The position numbers and the translations under genes are program-made. From NCBI GenBank assembly GCA_002946415.1, contig NJPS01000006.1, positions 496,001 to 560,000 of the forward strand: a stretch of 64,000 nucleotides of DNA, in the 5' to 3' direction. Positions 12,684 to 24,891 of the stretch are shown in pieces. Source of the DNA: Rutstroemia sp. NJR-2017a BVV2. Lineage: Eukaryota > Ascomycota > Leotiomycetes > Helotiales > Rutstroemiaceae. The notes beneath the pieces were generated by a model, which saw nothing but the letters and a program-made list of their open reading frames with translations, made no database searches and was not told the DNA's origin. The first letter of the stretch is position 1, and every line of letters starts with the position of its first letter.

Positions 12684-13688
12684 CTTTCAATGTTAGAGGA
12701 GCTGGCGAACACTAGATAGTTCCAAGAAATAGACTGGCCTACTCTGTAGTTCTAAGTTCGACGACATTTCTCATACAGAATACCTAAGACCTGGCGAGAA
12801 CTTACTCCAACTCCCACCAAAGTCGTCTCCTCGTGAAGCTCACAAACGCAAAGTGCTGCAAGTGTAGCAGCATGCGACCACAGGATCACAGCTTTTTCTC
12901 ACACCAGCGACTAGTAGCATCTGTCCCAGCGGAAGTGCGATCCGGACGAAGTGGGGTGTTTGATATCAAATCCATCAAGAACAACGTTCCATTCCCTTCA
13001 CCAGTATGTCTCGTACGTGATCTCCCGCCTACATCGAGAGCCCTACACATGCAAATGTCTTACCTGCGCGAAGTCACGACATTTTATCCTGCTATCACAT
13101 TTGCGACGCAAATGCCGAGTCATTTCCCTCCCCAAATTTATGCAATGCACCGCGCGCCCACGCGACACTCTACATCGGCCAAACTGTTGGCTTGCCGGCT
13201 GACACCACAATCTGAAACAAAAATCGCACCTCTCCAGTCTCCGGACTTTGAAGCTCTTATCAAAATCCTATGCACGTAGGGTCGTCGGTATCTTTGTGCC
13301 ATCTGTCTTATCTGGAAAAGATAAGCATCGCACGAAACCCATCACATGCGTTTCGCAGCCGACACACATGGCTTATCAGGACATCTACCGCAGACGAAAA
13401 GTTTGAGTTGGGACGATAAGGTGTGGTTTTTTGAATTCGAGATGGTGTCCGGGAGGTAAGATATAAACTGTGACATTTGGAGGTGGAATCACAGTTGGTT
13501 TTCACGACTATCTTACTATATTCTTACGCTCTTTGCTTGGCTGTCGAAACTAGAAAGTTGTTACTTCTGGTGTATATTTGATACTTGGTACTTTTTGTCG
13601 AGACTTTCACTTGGATCTTACGCCAAATCATAAGCTATCTTCTATCATCTCGTACTACCCCTTACCGCTTCCAATAACTACCGCGAAG
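12684..13688. other. Spacer with one doubtful ORF
   Basis: A plus-strand ORF at 12833-13279 (148 codons) starts with a Cys pair (KCCKCSS) but has no further domain, and codon use looks random. The right end becomes C/T-rich and is probably the leader of the gene at 13689. Confidence 0.35.
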
Positions 13689-14202
13689 ATGGAGTATAAA
13701 GCTCTCCCGGAAAATATCACAAGCGAACCGAAGTTGCCTAGCATGATGGTATTTGCCTTTCTTTCCTATTCCTCTTTGGCTTCCTCGCTGCAAGTCGTAC
13801 CTACTAGTAGTCTAGCTTTCCTAAACATCACCATTTACTGCTCTCCTACATCACTTTTCCCCTCCCCTATTCATTCTTCTTCGCTGCACCATACCCGCTT
13901 TGCCTCCCCCCCCGTCCCTTCCCCACTCCAAACCCCCTAACAGCCCCAACTAACACCCCTCCCCCCCTCCACCACAGCAACCCTTCGACACAATCGACAT
14001 TGAAAAATCCCTTCCCCCCCGCACCACCTCCACCACCAACTACGGCACCCTCCCTCCCTCCAAAGAAGGACGCTTCTCCTCCTCCCCACCTACCACCACC
14101 CGGGCCCGCGCCGGCGGTATCTGGATGAACTTCATGCAGAGCCTCGTGGCTGTAGGCATGTTCACCGTTATGGGCGTGGTGATGGTTTTGGTTGTTTTGT
14201 GA
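13689..14202 (+). CDS. Small C-terminally anchored membrane protein (orphan)
   Basis: Exon 1 (13689-13748) and exon 2 (13978-14202) join across a 229-nt C/T-rich intron (donor GTATTT, acceptor CCACAG, phase 0) to give 94 residues. The N-terminus starts MEYKALPENITSEPKLPSMM, followed by a Ser/Thr/Pro-rich middle, then an Arg-Ala-Arg-Ala-Gly-Gly hinge. A single C-terminal hydrophobic helix (about residues 72-94) ends exactly at the stop, suggesting tail anchoring or single-pass insertion. I do not recognise a family. The start ATG follows a C/T-rich leader with context AAGATGG. Confidence 0.6.
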
Positions 14203-15563
14203 TTCTCGGGGTTTGTGATGTTATGCTAGAGATCGGCGAGGAGGAAGAGTTTCATTGCGAATGGGATGAAGGTTATGGTGTGTGAACTGGTTTTCTACTT
14301 ACAGACTGGCTCCTGTTGCTGCTGCTTGAGGAGTCAATGATTGGTTTGGGATATTTTTGATATATTTAATAGATCGTTTTGATACCCCTTTGAATTCTCG
14401 ATCTGTTGCTTACGAATCTGGTGGTATCGTGGTGTCGTTGTGTCGTGGTGCGCTTGTGTGGCGGTTGGGTATTTCTGTCTCCAGACCCCTTTTTCTGACG
14501 TTGAGGGCTCATACTCCGTTAGAAAGCCCACCCTGTCCGTTCTATCATTTTCATATATGAATATAATCCATGTGTCCGAAAGCGCCTTGGGGGTTCCATA
14601 TCTTTCGTTGTATTTATGTTAAAGAATTCCGAACACTCCATTATGTGTCCTTTTCCCTTACTCCTCGCCATTTTTTGAAGTCAGCGACGACACTCGAGGT
14701 ATCTCCATCGTGTCAGAGAATAAGCAACCAGCAGGATGTTTGCCTGTATGGTCAGAATACCGGTTATTCTTTGCTGTAAGTAGAAGATATCACATTTGGG
14801 TCCGCTCAGAATAGGTTGTTGGAGTAATGGATGACTCAGATGAGCTACTCTGGTTGATTTTCTGTAAGGAATGAACCGTAGCCGTTGCATGGTTATGGCG
14901 CTGAACCTTGATAGGCTGGTCTGCATGTATGTAGGAACGAATGGTGATGGATATCCGTAAATCGAAAAACGGTTGTGGTGTCTACTGGACTTTCGGGAAG
15001 CTCGCCTTCGTGGCAAGCTGGGTGTTATCTGTTTATGAGATAGGTAGGAGCGCGAGTGACTCTGCTGGGTTTGGGACGAAAGGAGTAGCTTTTGATAAAG
15101 AGGCATCGAAAGGCAAGCGAGGAGCAGCGGACGAAAGAAGGCGGAAAGAATGGAATGTCGAGCCAGTTTTATATAGTCGACGCCACCGCCGAAGTATAGT
15201 AAGTAAGCCTTGAAAACGAACTGAGAGCATTCTTTAGCATCGAATGAAGAAGCTTTCCCCTGTCTCGAGTAACATAAAAGTAGAAACTAGCACTTGCTAA
15301 CATCACTAGACTACACTAAATTAGTCAAGCTATATCTCAACGACAATTGATCGATAAACAGAGTTTAGATTTCCATCTAGAAACTTTTTTAATACACAGA
15401 AATACTGAATTTTCAGTATGCAACAAGATACGCATCAGGGTATCCTTTTTATCCGTCCGTTCGTCCAACTATCCCAAATCGTCCGAACGATTCCCATTTT
15501 CCCGCTGGATCCAAACGCCTGTATGATAATAAAATCCCGAAATTTTTCATGAATTTTCCATAA
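14203..15563. other. Spacer between two genes
   Basis: Open frames on both strands (for example minus 14681-15106, plus 14941-15213) are antisense to each other and lack motifs. The last 300 bases are A/T-rich and form the 3' flank of the bHLH gene. Confidence 0.4.
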
Positions 15564-15600
15564 TTAATATCTCCCCCGTTGCATATTACCACTGGCAGCT

Positions 15601-15635
<35 letters not shown>

Positions 15636-17176
15636 TTGTTGTTGTTGCATAGGATTCAGCGGAGATGGGCGTGCCTGAGACTGTTGAGACATGAGCAGCA
15701 TTTCAAAAGCTTCGATCCTTGATTTTAAAGAGGCATTCTCCTTTTGGAGATGCTTGTTGCGTTTCTCGAGATGGCCGATGTATTCCGTTGCTTTGGAAAG
15801 TACGGTTGCCTGGTTGGATTCGTTAGTTGGTTTTTTCTACGGAAAGTTTCAGGAATAGATGATTGAGACGTACTTTATTTAACTTGTGTGCAGGTGTCAG
15901 ACCCTGGAGGTCTTCCTCCATATCTTCATCGCCGTCTCTCTCGTCCTGTCCCTCACTTCGAGAACATTTCCTAGTCATAACTCTGAGACTGGGAACGCTG
16001 TCTCGGAGGAGGGCGATTTTGTCGTTGAGATTTGTTCGGTAGCGTTTCTCGATCATGTTGTGTGCTGTCTTCTTAATTGGTGGATGGCGAGCTGATGAGT
16101 TGGTAGGCATCTCGTCTTCGCCGTCGGAATTAGAATCTGATGAACCGTTATGCGACGATTTGCGTTTTAACGAATTAGATGAATGAGAGTTGGTGACACG
16201 AGCAGGTCGTGTGATGGGAGATGGAATGGGAGACCCAGTGGATGAAGTCGGCGAGGCTGGAAAGTGTTTAGATGGTACTTGGCTTTGAGGCATCGCGATA
16301 GCTCGGAGTTGGATTTCTTCTTGGGGTGTAAGCGTTCTGCTGTACATCATGGGCTGCTGTTGTTGCGGAACTGTTTGTGATCGTCGAATTTGTGGAATGG
16401 AGTTTCCCATTCGTGGACGGGACCAAGAAAGAGGAGTCGAATAAAGACCTTCCCGTGGTGGAATATCGAGAATTGGTGAGCTCATTAGATTGTTCTGGGC
16501 GTTCTGGAAAAGTGGTTCTCCGTTTTCAACCATATTGTCGTCTCCAAAGACAGCTGCCTCGTCAATGGTGTTTGGGATCAAGTTTGGGATGTTGCGAGAC
16601 AGTTCAAGACCACTCATAGTAGGTGAAATGGGTTCGAGCTTTAGCTCTGGGAAGAAATCCGACGTTGGCGATAAAGCTGCGTCAGCCGGGTCGTCCCAAC
16701 GCATCCAATCCTCAAAGGTGCCGAAGTCAAACGCTTGACTAGTGGATCCTTTGCGTTCGCTGGAAGTTGGTAAGGGCTTCTCTTTTGGTAGGGTGAAAGG
16801 AACTTGAGAAAAGATCGGGTTAGGCGAGGTTGGTGATGCAAGTATAGAGTCACAAGAATCCGAATTGACAAGTGCTGGCTCACTGTCCCAGTTGAAGGGT
16901 GAAGTACTCTGCTATGGAAATTGTTAGTTTTTAGTCGTGATAGTCGAAGAGAATCGAACAGAAATAAATTAGAATTAGGAATTGGTCGTTCTGAGAGGAG
17001 AACACTTGTTGCCGAACACATGTTCCCGAGCGACCCGGCATATAAGGTTTTATCAACGAAGAAAGCATTGCCCTTCATGCCATTGAGCAGCAAACGGAGA
17101 ATGTACTTACTTCAGCCTGCTGCCGTGATAGAGAAAAGTAATCGACGGCAGGATTCTGGCAAACTGTATTTGCCAT
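15564..17176 (-). CDS. SREBP-type bHLH-zip transcription factor
   Basis: Exons 17111-17176, 15874-16908 and 15564-15809 join across 202-nt and 64-nt introns (donors GTAAGT and GTACGT) to 448 residues. The bHLH has the basic region [16 protein letters not shown]; the Tyr in EKRYR is the hallmark of the SREBP class, allowing both E-box and sterol-regulatory-element binding. The loop is long and acidic ([17 protein letters not shown]). Intron 2 falls in helix 2 ([16 protein letters not shown]), followed by a leucine zipper ([20 protein letters not shown]). The C-terminus has 15 consecutive Gln (10 CAG, 5 CAA). No transmembrane segments follow, so this is a soluble factor like the short fungal SREBP-like bHLH proteins rather than a membrane-tethered SREBP. 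The target pathway (sterol, hypoxia or lipid) is inference. Confidence 0.9.
15607..15651 (-). repeat. CAG/CAA polyglutamine tract
   Basis: Ten CTG then five TTG triplets on the plus strand, encoding 15 Gln near the C-terminus of the bHLH protein. The pure CAG part is liable to length change. Confidence 0.95.
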
Positions 17177-20100
17177 TGAGAAGGTTCAATATACCAAGAT
17201 AGATGGTTGCAAGTCCAGTCGAGCTTACAACCCCGATGTCGATTTTCGTGATTGAGATAGGTAGGCTTTGATAAAATATACTGAAGCTAGTAGCTGTGAA
17301 GTTTGCCGAGGTTGACTGGCTCGACAAAGGAGGTTGGCGGATTGTAGCTGCTAGGTGTTCTTTGATACTGGGAAGGACAGGATGGTCGGTGATTGATCAA
17401 GCTGTCAAGATGACTTTGATTTTTGATAATATGATATGTATGGGTTGATGGTGGCGTTCGCTATATTTGAGATAAGAGACTTTTAAATAGTGTGCTGAAG
17501 TATTGGCGCCTTCAAACATGTATGCTGTTTTCGGAAAGAACCCGGGAATATGGAAATCTCAGAATGACCATGCTTAAGGTAGACGTTTTCAAATCTTCAA
17601 CCTCAGTGCCGGTTAATCCTCGTTGTCATACGAGTATCACGATTCCAAGAAAAGCATGATGTGATGTTCGAACGAGTTGTGGAGAAGGATCCAGACTTCC
17701 CTGCGTCGTGTGCGTTGATGGAATATCGGAATTCGCGTAAAGCGGGGGACTCCGGCGAAGTACAAGTAAGAAAGGATTTCAGAGCGCCATTGGAAACATG
17801 GAGGCTTTAAGAAGGGAATAAGGGCTTGTTTTATGAACGGCGATCAAGGAGGGAGTCTGCCAGTCTGCGACTGTGTGATTATAACTACATGCCGAGAAGA
17901 TAGTTTGCAGCAGTGATATTCGGTGTGATATTCGGTGTACCTCACTGGAACCTTCTCTTCCGGGTCTAACTTGCCATTTTCCTTTACTACTACTGCTCTA
18001 CTGCCACTACTGTTCAATATTCCAATATTATCTCCAGTGTCCAGTCGCCAGTTACCACTACGCATTGCGTGCATTGAAGCTTAAGCATAGGAGAGCAAAA
18101 CCGGAGAACTACCGACTTCCTTCTCCGAAATTCCTTTCCTTTTCCAATACGAAAGTCCTATCTTTTCACTCTTCACATGAGAGCAAGAGCAAATATTGAT
18201 TGGCTGCCAGGATGCAAGTAATGGAAGTACGCGAAATTTGGAGAGCAAGTGCTTGGACCAGAATGCAGTTGTTGATGCCAGAACGCACGAGAAAAGCATG
18301 AAGTGGGCTGATTTTGCAAACTTTCATGCATGTTTTATCTATTAGCAACGTCTTAAGGCACATTGAGGGCTTTAATTGGAGCAGTTGCATTGTGATTGGG
18401 TAATAATCAACCGTCATTAACCCCATAAGGCAGAAAGACAGCCAATCTTTTGCTCAACGGAGAATTAGCTGCACCGGTACGAGCCGGATCGACTAAAACA
18501 TGGCCTGTTTGGGCTTTACCCAGGAAGCGTTTACTTTACGACTGCGTACTAACTACTGGTAAGTACAGTACAGTCAAGGTGAATGTCGCTCTCATCTCGC
18601 TGCAAACTTTACATCCTACCAATCACAATCGTCTTATTTGAGCTTACTCTCTACAAAGTACTACCTCGAGAATGCTGAGATACAACGGCACAAGGGCCCA
18701 AAGTCAGAAAGAAGAGGGGAGCGGAATTAGGATCCTCACAGGGCGGGATTGAACACATCCGCGGACGATCCATCACCCGTTTTCCACGTCATTCTCGACC
18801 TATTTACATATACTCGCAGTTTTCCTCTTCCCAAAATCCAACAGAAAGTCTAGGTACATGTGCTTCATCGACGATCGGCTCGCGGAGAGGTGCTTTGAGA
18901 CGAGGGGTTAAGGAAGACTTCCTTGTCTATGAATACTGTTTGCGTCAAAGAGTCTAGTGATGTTCGTATCGAGTTTCTTCTCTTGTATCTCTACTTTTAG
19001 GGTTCCAGCGGAATCGCAGCCTGGCAAGCACTTGGCTTTCACATGGTCGCTTTTCAATATCGAAAAAGACATTCCTCGCTATTCTGTTTGGTTGCGATTT
19101 TCTTGGCAGCAGCCTCCCTGCAATTGCCCTGCGGGGTATTGGATTGATTGACTAAGCGTGACCACAGGTTATTCATAGTTAGTTCCAGACCCCGAAAGGA
19201 AAAGCCTTATGAGAGAGTTTTAAATCGCACGGCAACTGTTTGTACCTTCTGGGAGAGGCTCGTTCCTGTATGGCAACGAGTTCGGCCCCTCATCTCAAAG
19301 CCTTACTCCGGCTCAACTCTTACCTAGCTGAGCCGTTTCCCGACAGTTAGCCTGTTGAAGGCTAACTGCAGCATCTACGTCGGGGTTCCAACACCGCAGG
19401 CTCTCGTACAACCCCCACTATGAATCCCATCACACCAGAATAGAGATTTCGTGGTCATGGGATTGTTCGGCCTTACAGATGCACGGGCTTAGATCGCTTC
19501 ACTTCTTCTCACGGTGTATCGTGATACTGATTCGTGGTCGCACAAAGGCACAATGGAGGCAAACATATATTTTTGTCCTATGACTACACGATATGGCTCT
19601 TCCTCTGCATCTCTTTTGCTACTCGGCTGCATCGAGCATTCTGCAGTCCTCTGCTCTTCACAGATAACAATCAATATGATCGCCGATGGAGTGCAACTAC
19701 CTACCGTATTAGGAATACAAATGCCGAGTGTTGCTGGTCGTATCAGGAACTCCCCGATGTTGTGTTTCCGTTTAGTTCACAGGCATGTCTGCAGGGTCTA
19801 TGCAGTGCAGAGGGTTTTGGCTATGTAGAACTTCTCGAAGCCTTTTCAAACAAGGTACCGGGGATGAAGCTCTGCATATACGCCGTTAGCCTGCCGTGTT
19901 TCAACAGGACTAAGCGGAGTGCACTATTGGGTGACAAGCTCGAATATCAAGACTGTGAATAATAAATGGCTGAGAGGGGAGCTATCGGGAGGTGAAGGTA
20001 CAGATAATACTGGAGCCTATCGCTTCTCAAGATTTTGGATGCCCTTTGGAAGGCGACATTTCTTCAGCGGGAAAGCACAGGAGCATTTTACAGTGCAAAA

Positions 20101-21580
20101 TACTCCCATCGAGCTCGTTCTACGTTATTTACCATGGTCAATGAAGCCCTCTCTGCTCGAGACTGGTTATATAATCTTCCTCGCGCAGTCGATGTTGGAC
20201 TCATTCGGATTTAATTTATTAACCCTGTCGTCCTTATGCCCAACACCAAAGCAGAGAGGGTCTCAGGAGTCAGCATCAGCATCACTCGTCACTCTTCAAA
20301 ATACTCTCCGAGAAATATAGGCAAGCTGCCAGCTGACGAGCTGAGTTCATATACCGTGGTCTTTTCTCAACATCATCGGGAAATTCATCATCGTCGATTA
20401 CTGTACTTACGGCATTGTGTGAACTCTTGGCTACGCAACGTGTTAGGAAATGCATATTAAAGGAATCCAAAAGCGACCAGAAATCTTCAGCTACGGAAAT
20501 GAGCATGCACCAACAAGTAGTTCCTACAACGATCTCACTGAAAGGACCGGAAAAACGCTCCAAATACGGCCGAGTGGTCGACTCCGCTCATTTACCATGC
20601 AGAGCCCTCTTTTCTGGCGCCGACTACCTACCCGACCATCTTCCTATCTCCTGATTCTAGTGGCAAAGGATGCTACTTCCGACACCTGGAGGAAATCTCT
20701 GCGAGTTGTGTAGCAATGATCAGGGATAGCAGCCTGGGTTCCCCCTATCTGTGCTCGTCGATAGGTCGCTGATACGGCAGAGAGAATCTTAGTGGCCGCT
20801 CTCACCCACTTGCTGTGATGAAGCGTGGTCTCAATTAAGTTAAGATTAGCTATGCCGAGGGCTTGAGGGGATTCTGCTCTTTCTTCCCCTCCAGCAAGCG
20901 AGAGAGTCATTTAAGTGGGCAACATTTCAGCTCGAGCTGCTTCGTATTCCGCCCAGACGCGGTGAGTCTTCCGTTGATGGCGTGCGGACTTTACCTCGGA
21001 AGCACTATGAGATGTGCAGCAAAATCTTTCTTCTCGCTTTTTGCACCCAGAACATCCGATGAAGCACATATCCCTCAACATGAACAATCGGTTAGCGCCG
21101 GGGAACAGGTGAAGGCAAGAAGATATGCAGGAACTCGTGCGGAACTTCCTATGTATGACTTGGAGATGCAGACGCACTGCTCCACAACCCACCGGCATTT
21201 CTTTACCGGTAGCTAGATGTCTTCAACAATAAACCTAGCGTTCAAACTCCCGTTCGTCCCTCATCTGTGTGGCGAGACAACTAACTCAAGGTTGGAAATG
21301 CACCCCTTATTCGTAAATCCCATCTTTTTCTCCGTCAGCGTGACTTACCTTCACCAGAATCATGACTTATCCCTAATATCACAAATGTATAGTTATTAAC
21401 ATGTATACCGTAATCCGTTTTTCTTCTCTTCTTCCTTCTTCCACGCTCTATCATGTCCCTGTGTCGTTTCCTAGCAGTCCTTCATTACAAATATGTAGAT
21501 CTCAAAAGTAGCCCCCAGTTAGTTCCATCAGCTTCTACGTGCACAATAACACGCTGCGTCTGTCCGAAGCTGCTCCCACC
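17177..21580. other. 4.4-kb spacer upstream of the bHLH gene
   Basis: Many short ORFs on both strands (for example plus 19514-19962, 20863-21216) but none with motifs, splice context or consistent codon use. Segments such as 19489-20910 carry overlapping frames on both strands and could be a decayed element, but no terminal repeats were found. Confidence 0.4.
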
Positions 21581-21646
21581 ATGTCCCTTCCTTTGCCTTC
21601 ACTTCTCATAGCATTCGCCATCGCCGTTGCCTTAGCATTCCATTGA
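21581..21646 (+). CDS. 21-codon hydrophobic micro-ORF
   Basis: An ATG in ideal context (CCCACCATG) opens a 21-residue ORF, MSLPLPSLLIAFAIAVALAF and one His. It resembles a signal peptide or a minimal membrane peptide. It may be a uORF, the first exon of an unresolved secreted protein, or chance. No continuation was found. Confidence 0.2.
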   Translation: MSLPLPSLLIAFAIAVALAFH

Positions 21647-22951
21647 TCGTCTCCTTCTTCCTATTCACCTTCCTCTTCCTCTCCCCCTTTCCCATTCCCA
21701 TACCATGCTACCTCCTTCTCCTCTCCGCCACATCCAAACAGCCCCCCCTAAGCACCCAAGCAACACCACAACCATGCTATGCTATGCCATCCCATACTAT
21801 GCCACAGCACATGACACAGTCACCTGCATCCATCTTTCCCTCTTCCTCCCTCCCACCCCCCTCACTAAGCCCCTTCTCCTCTTCAAACACCATACCTCAA
21901 GCCCACAGCCCCAAACATGACTCACTCAACTGCAACCGCAATCCCCGATCCCAAACCCGACTGCAAACCCAAACCCACTCCCGTACACCTACTCCAAAAT
22001 CAGGAGACAACCACACCACACCTCACACACAGCCCGCAAACCCGCACTTCTTAACCCGCAACCTACCAAGAAATTTCCGCTCCAAAATACTTGTACTAGC
22101 CCCGTCGGAGTTCGCCTATTTCCCTCCCCTTCCCCTCTTACACACACATCCACCTGACTCCTATTCACTCTTGCTACACGAATGTTTCTCAGGAGAAAGG
22201 AAGGGAAAAGCCGGAAAGAAGAAGGAAGAATTAGGAACCGGGAATAAGACGGGGAAAAATGTAGGAGAGGTGGGGGGAGGGGTTTTGTTTCTAATTTTGT
22301 ATACATCTGCGTCTAGATACCTAACCCAGCGAACCAACTACATAAACACGGCAGAACAGAACAGGAAAAAACCAGAGGGGAGACGAAAGAAAGGAGGCGA
22401 GGACAGATACCGGAAACGGGAAGAAATAGTATTCTACATATGACAGGGCAGGAAAGGAAAGGAAAGCAAGTAAGCAAGCAAGCACGTGCTAACCCGACGC
22501 TACGCCTCCTCGCTATTTCTATTTCCTCTCACGAGACAAGAAACACTTCATCTTCGTTTCTCTCCGGTCCGAGGACCGCTACAACAAAATGCAATGTGAA
22601 CCAGCTCTGAAACTTTCATTTTCTGTATCTGGTCCTGGCTTCATAGCATAGTGATATTAACGACTTTTGCTCCTCGTTCTGATTGTGGCTAACTGTGCAT
22701 TTTACCTAGGAATGAATGCGTGCATTAAATAAAATATCTCCTTTTTATGATCTCGTCCTTCCGTTGCGATTCAGTAATATCGCACTCTCACATACGTACA
22801 CCACGCACCGGATAGATAGAAAAGTCGCCCGTAGCAACGCCAACCAATTCAGACCGTCATTTATCTTCGCAGTCTCTCAAATCAATAATGTAATCCCTCC
22901 CCTTTAACCTCCTTCTCGATTACGGCTCCAGCCTAGCAACCACAAACCTAA
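21647..22951. other. C-rich then purine-rich spacer
   Basis: Positions 21650-22160 are strongly C/T- and CA-rich and 22190-22470 are G/A-rich, so long frames stay open by composition alone (for example 21643-22443). Near 22450 there is a GGAAA/AAGCAAGC run. No gene is supported. Confidence 0.5.
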
Positions 22952-24474
22952 CTAACCCCTCTTCTTCCCCTGCTTCGCCGTCATCTTCCTAAATGCCTCC
23001 ATACCACCAGCCCCAATTGGCCGAGAATTTGGATCCATCCCTCTACTCGGATCAAAGTTACTTCTCGGCGCAACAGTATAGCTGGTATTCGATGTTTCCA
23101 TCCGGGCTCTGTTGCTAATGATCTTCGGCGCCAGAAGACGTTGACGCTCGATATCACGCGCTGAGAGCTGGGGTCTTTGGGAGGAGGACGAGGGCATTTG
23201 GCTGGATTGGGTGCCAGAGGGGCGGAGTGCGAGCTGTGCTGCCCTGAAAGAGGAGGAGTGGTTAGTATGGGTGCATTAAGGGGGTAGATTAAGGGGGTAG
23301 GTATGAAAGGGACCAGGGGGAGGGACATACTGGTGATCGAATTCTTTGGTTGCGACTTTACGCTTCTTGTAATCGTCACTACGCTTCAAGATTGGTCGAG
23401 ACCATTCTCCCAACAGTCGTTCTGCGATTCTTTTGATGCCAATTTCTGGCTTTTTGCTCTTAGTATAGTAAAGTACGACTTTACCGATTCCACTGCTTAG
23501 GAGTGCTTCCTTTTCAATCGGTAGACGTGCAAGAGCTGTGAATAGATCACGCTGAATGTTGTATGCTGGTAGACTTCCATCGTTCAGAGGCTCGAGGAAG
23601 AATTTAACGGATTGGAGGAAGTTGGTGTCGGGGTCGACGATGGAATGCTGGATGGTGTTTCTATTAAGGAGAGCGACGACTTCGGGCAACATTTCGAGTT
23701 TGTTGGTTGCAGGTTTGTTGTTCTCTCGTGCAATGTTGTCTGCTTGACATGCCTCCTCCATTCGAATCTTTAGAGCTGCGATTTCATCATCGAATGCTTC
23801 TTCGAGATCCTGTCATATTGTTAGATTCATACTTTTGTGGCGGAGTTTACAGAACGTACCACTTCATCCTTCTTTCTTCTCCTCTTATTGGGATTCTTCA
23901 GAGCAGCATCCATAGCCCTATCCAAGGCTCTACGTCTCCTCTCTTCCGGCGTAAGATTTTCCTCATTCTCTGGCTCCGGCGTCGCCTTTCTTCGTTCTCT
24001 TGGCCTATCTCTATCCCCATCACCCTCAGCTCTCTTTGGCTTTCTAACCCTCTTTCCATCCACCTCCATTCCATCCGGATCCTCATCGGAATCTCTACGA
24101 GGTCTCTTCTTCTTTTCCCTCTTTCCCTCCTTTGACTTCTTGGCCTCTCCTTCCGCACGCTTGCGCTTGCTCGCCTTCAACGTCTTCGCGACATCTTCAT
24201 CAATACCGACCAGGGGTCTGTCTTCCAAAGCAACGGTATTCGGGTCGAACTCGGCGAATTCAGCTTCATCGACTTCGGAAAGATCTGATTCATCGCCTGA
24301 CTCCAAGGATGGCTTATCATCATTGTCTAGATCGTCCATATCGAGATCTGGATTAGCGGCTGGTGGTGTAGGCGTATCTCTTTCTTGCTCTATGGGTCTA
24401 TTGGGGTCCTGGTCATCGTGCCCAGCCTCTGGAAGCGGCGTCATAGGCCTCTCATTGAAATCCAAATCCGACAT
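22952..24474 (-). CDS. IWS1: Transcription elongation factor IWS1/Spn1
   Basis: Exons 23860-24474, 23331-23809 and 22952-23243 join across 50-nt and 87-nt introns (donors GTACGT and GTATGT; branch ACTAAC in the second) to 461 residues. Residues 1-205 are an acidic then highly basic disordered arm, as in IWS1 proteins. Residues about 225-330 form the conserved TFIIS N-terminal-like helical bundle: LEMLPEVVALLNRNTIQHSIVDPD, FLEPLNDGSLPAYNIQRDLF, GIGKVVLYYTKSKK, AERLLGEWSRPILKRSDDY. The short C-terminal arm holds the typical RPQLSARDIERQ segment. IWS1 binds Spt6 and RNA polymerase II in transcription elongation. It is divergent from the Brr6/Brl1 gene. Confidence 0.95.
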
Positions 24475-24891
24475 GTTTGCAGGATATGAAGGAGGACAAA
24501 GGAGGTCCGCAACGTTATTGATTGTTCTTGACTGTGATTTAATTCAGTTGTCTTGAAACAATTCCTGCAGATATCGCAGAAAAAAATACGGCCGATTCTC
24601 GTAGCGCCAAGTGCGATCCAAAATTCGAGGCGATGATGGAATCTGCAGTGATGAATTCGAAGTATTGTATGAGTGTTCAAAGTCGCGTTGTGCAGAAAGT
24701 TGAAGCTTCTAAAGTACGAATCGTACTTATCCGATGGCGTAGGTTAGCGCAAAACCTTAAATTTTATTGGTTGCCTCAGGAGCCAGAATGTTTTTGTTTA
24801 CTTACTGCAGTACTCTATGATTTGATTTCTGAATATTTCTGTCCAACTTCACCTTTGGATCTCGATAATTTGATTCGCCTTACTCGCAAAA
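24475..24891. promoter_or_regulatory. Shared divergent promoter, IWS1 / BRR6
   Basis: The 417-bp gap separates the start codons of two divergent conserved genes, so it should hold both promoters. No TATA box is obvious. A/T-rich stretches lie near both starts. Confidence 0.5.

Noticed and set aside
13578..13940. 120-codon plus ORF
   Set aside because: Runs through the leader and the C/T-rich intron of the 94-residue gene in another frame.
21643..22443. 266-codon plus-strand ORF
   Set aside because: Open only because the sequence is C/T- then A/G-rich; low-complexity translation with no motif.
23837..24556. 239-codon plus ORF opposite IWS1
   Set aside because: Antisense of the acidic/basic IWS1 arm; IWS1 is conserved and spliced in frame.
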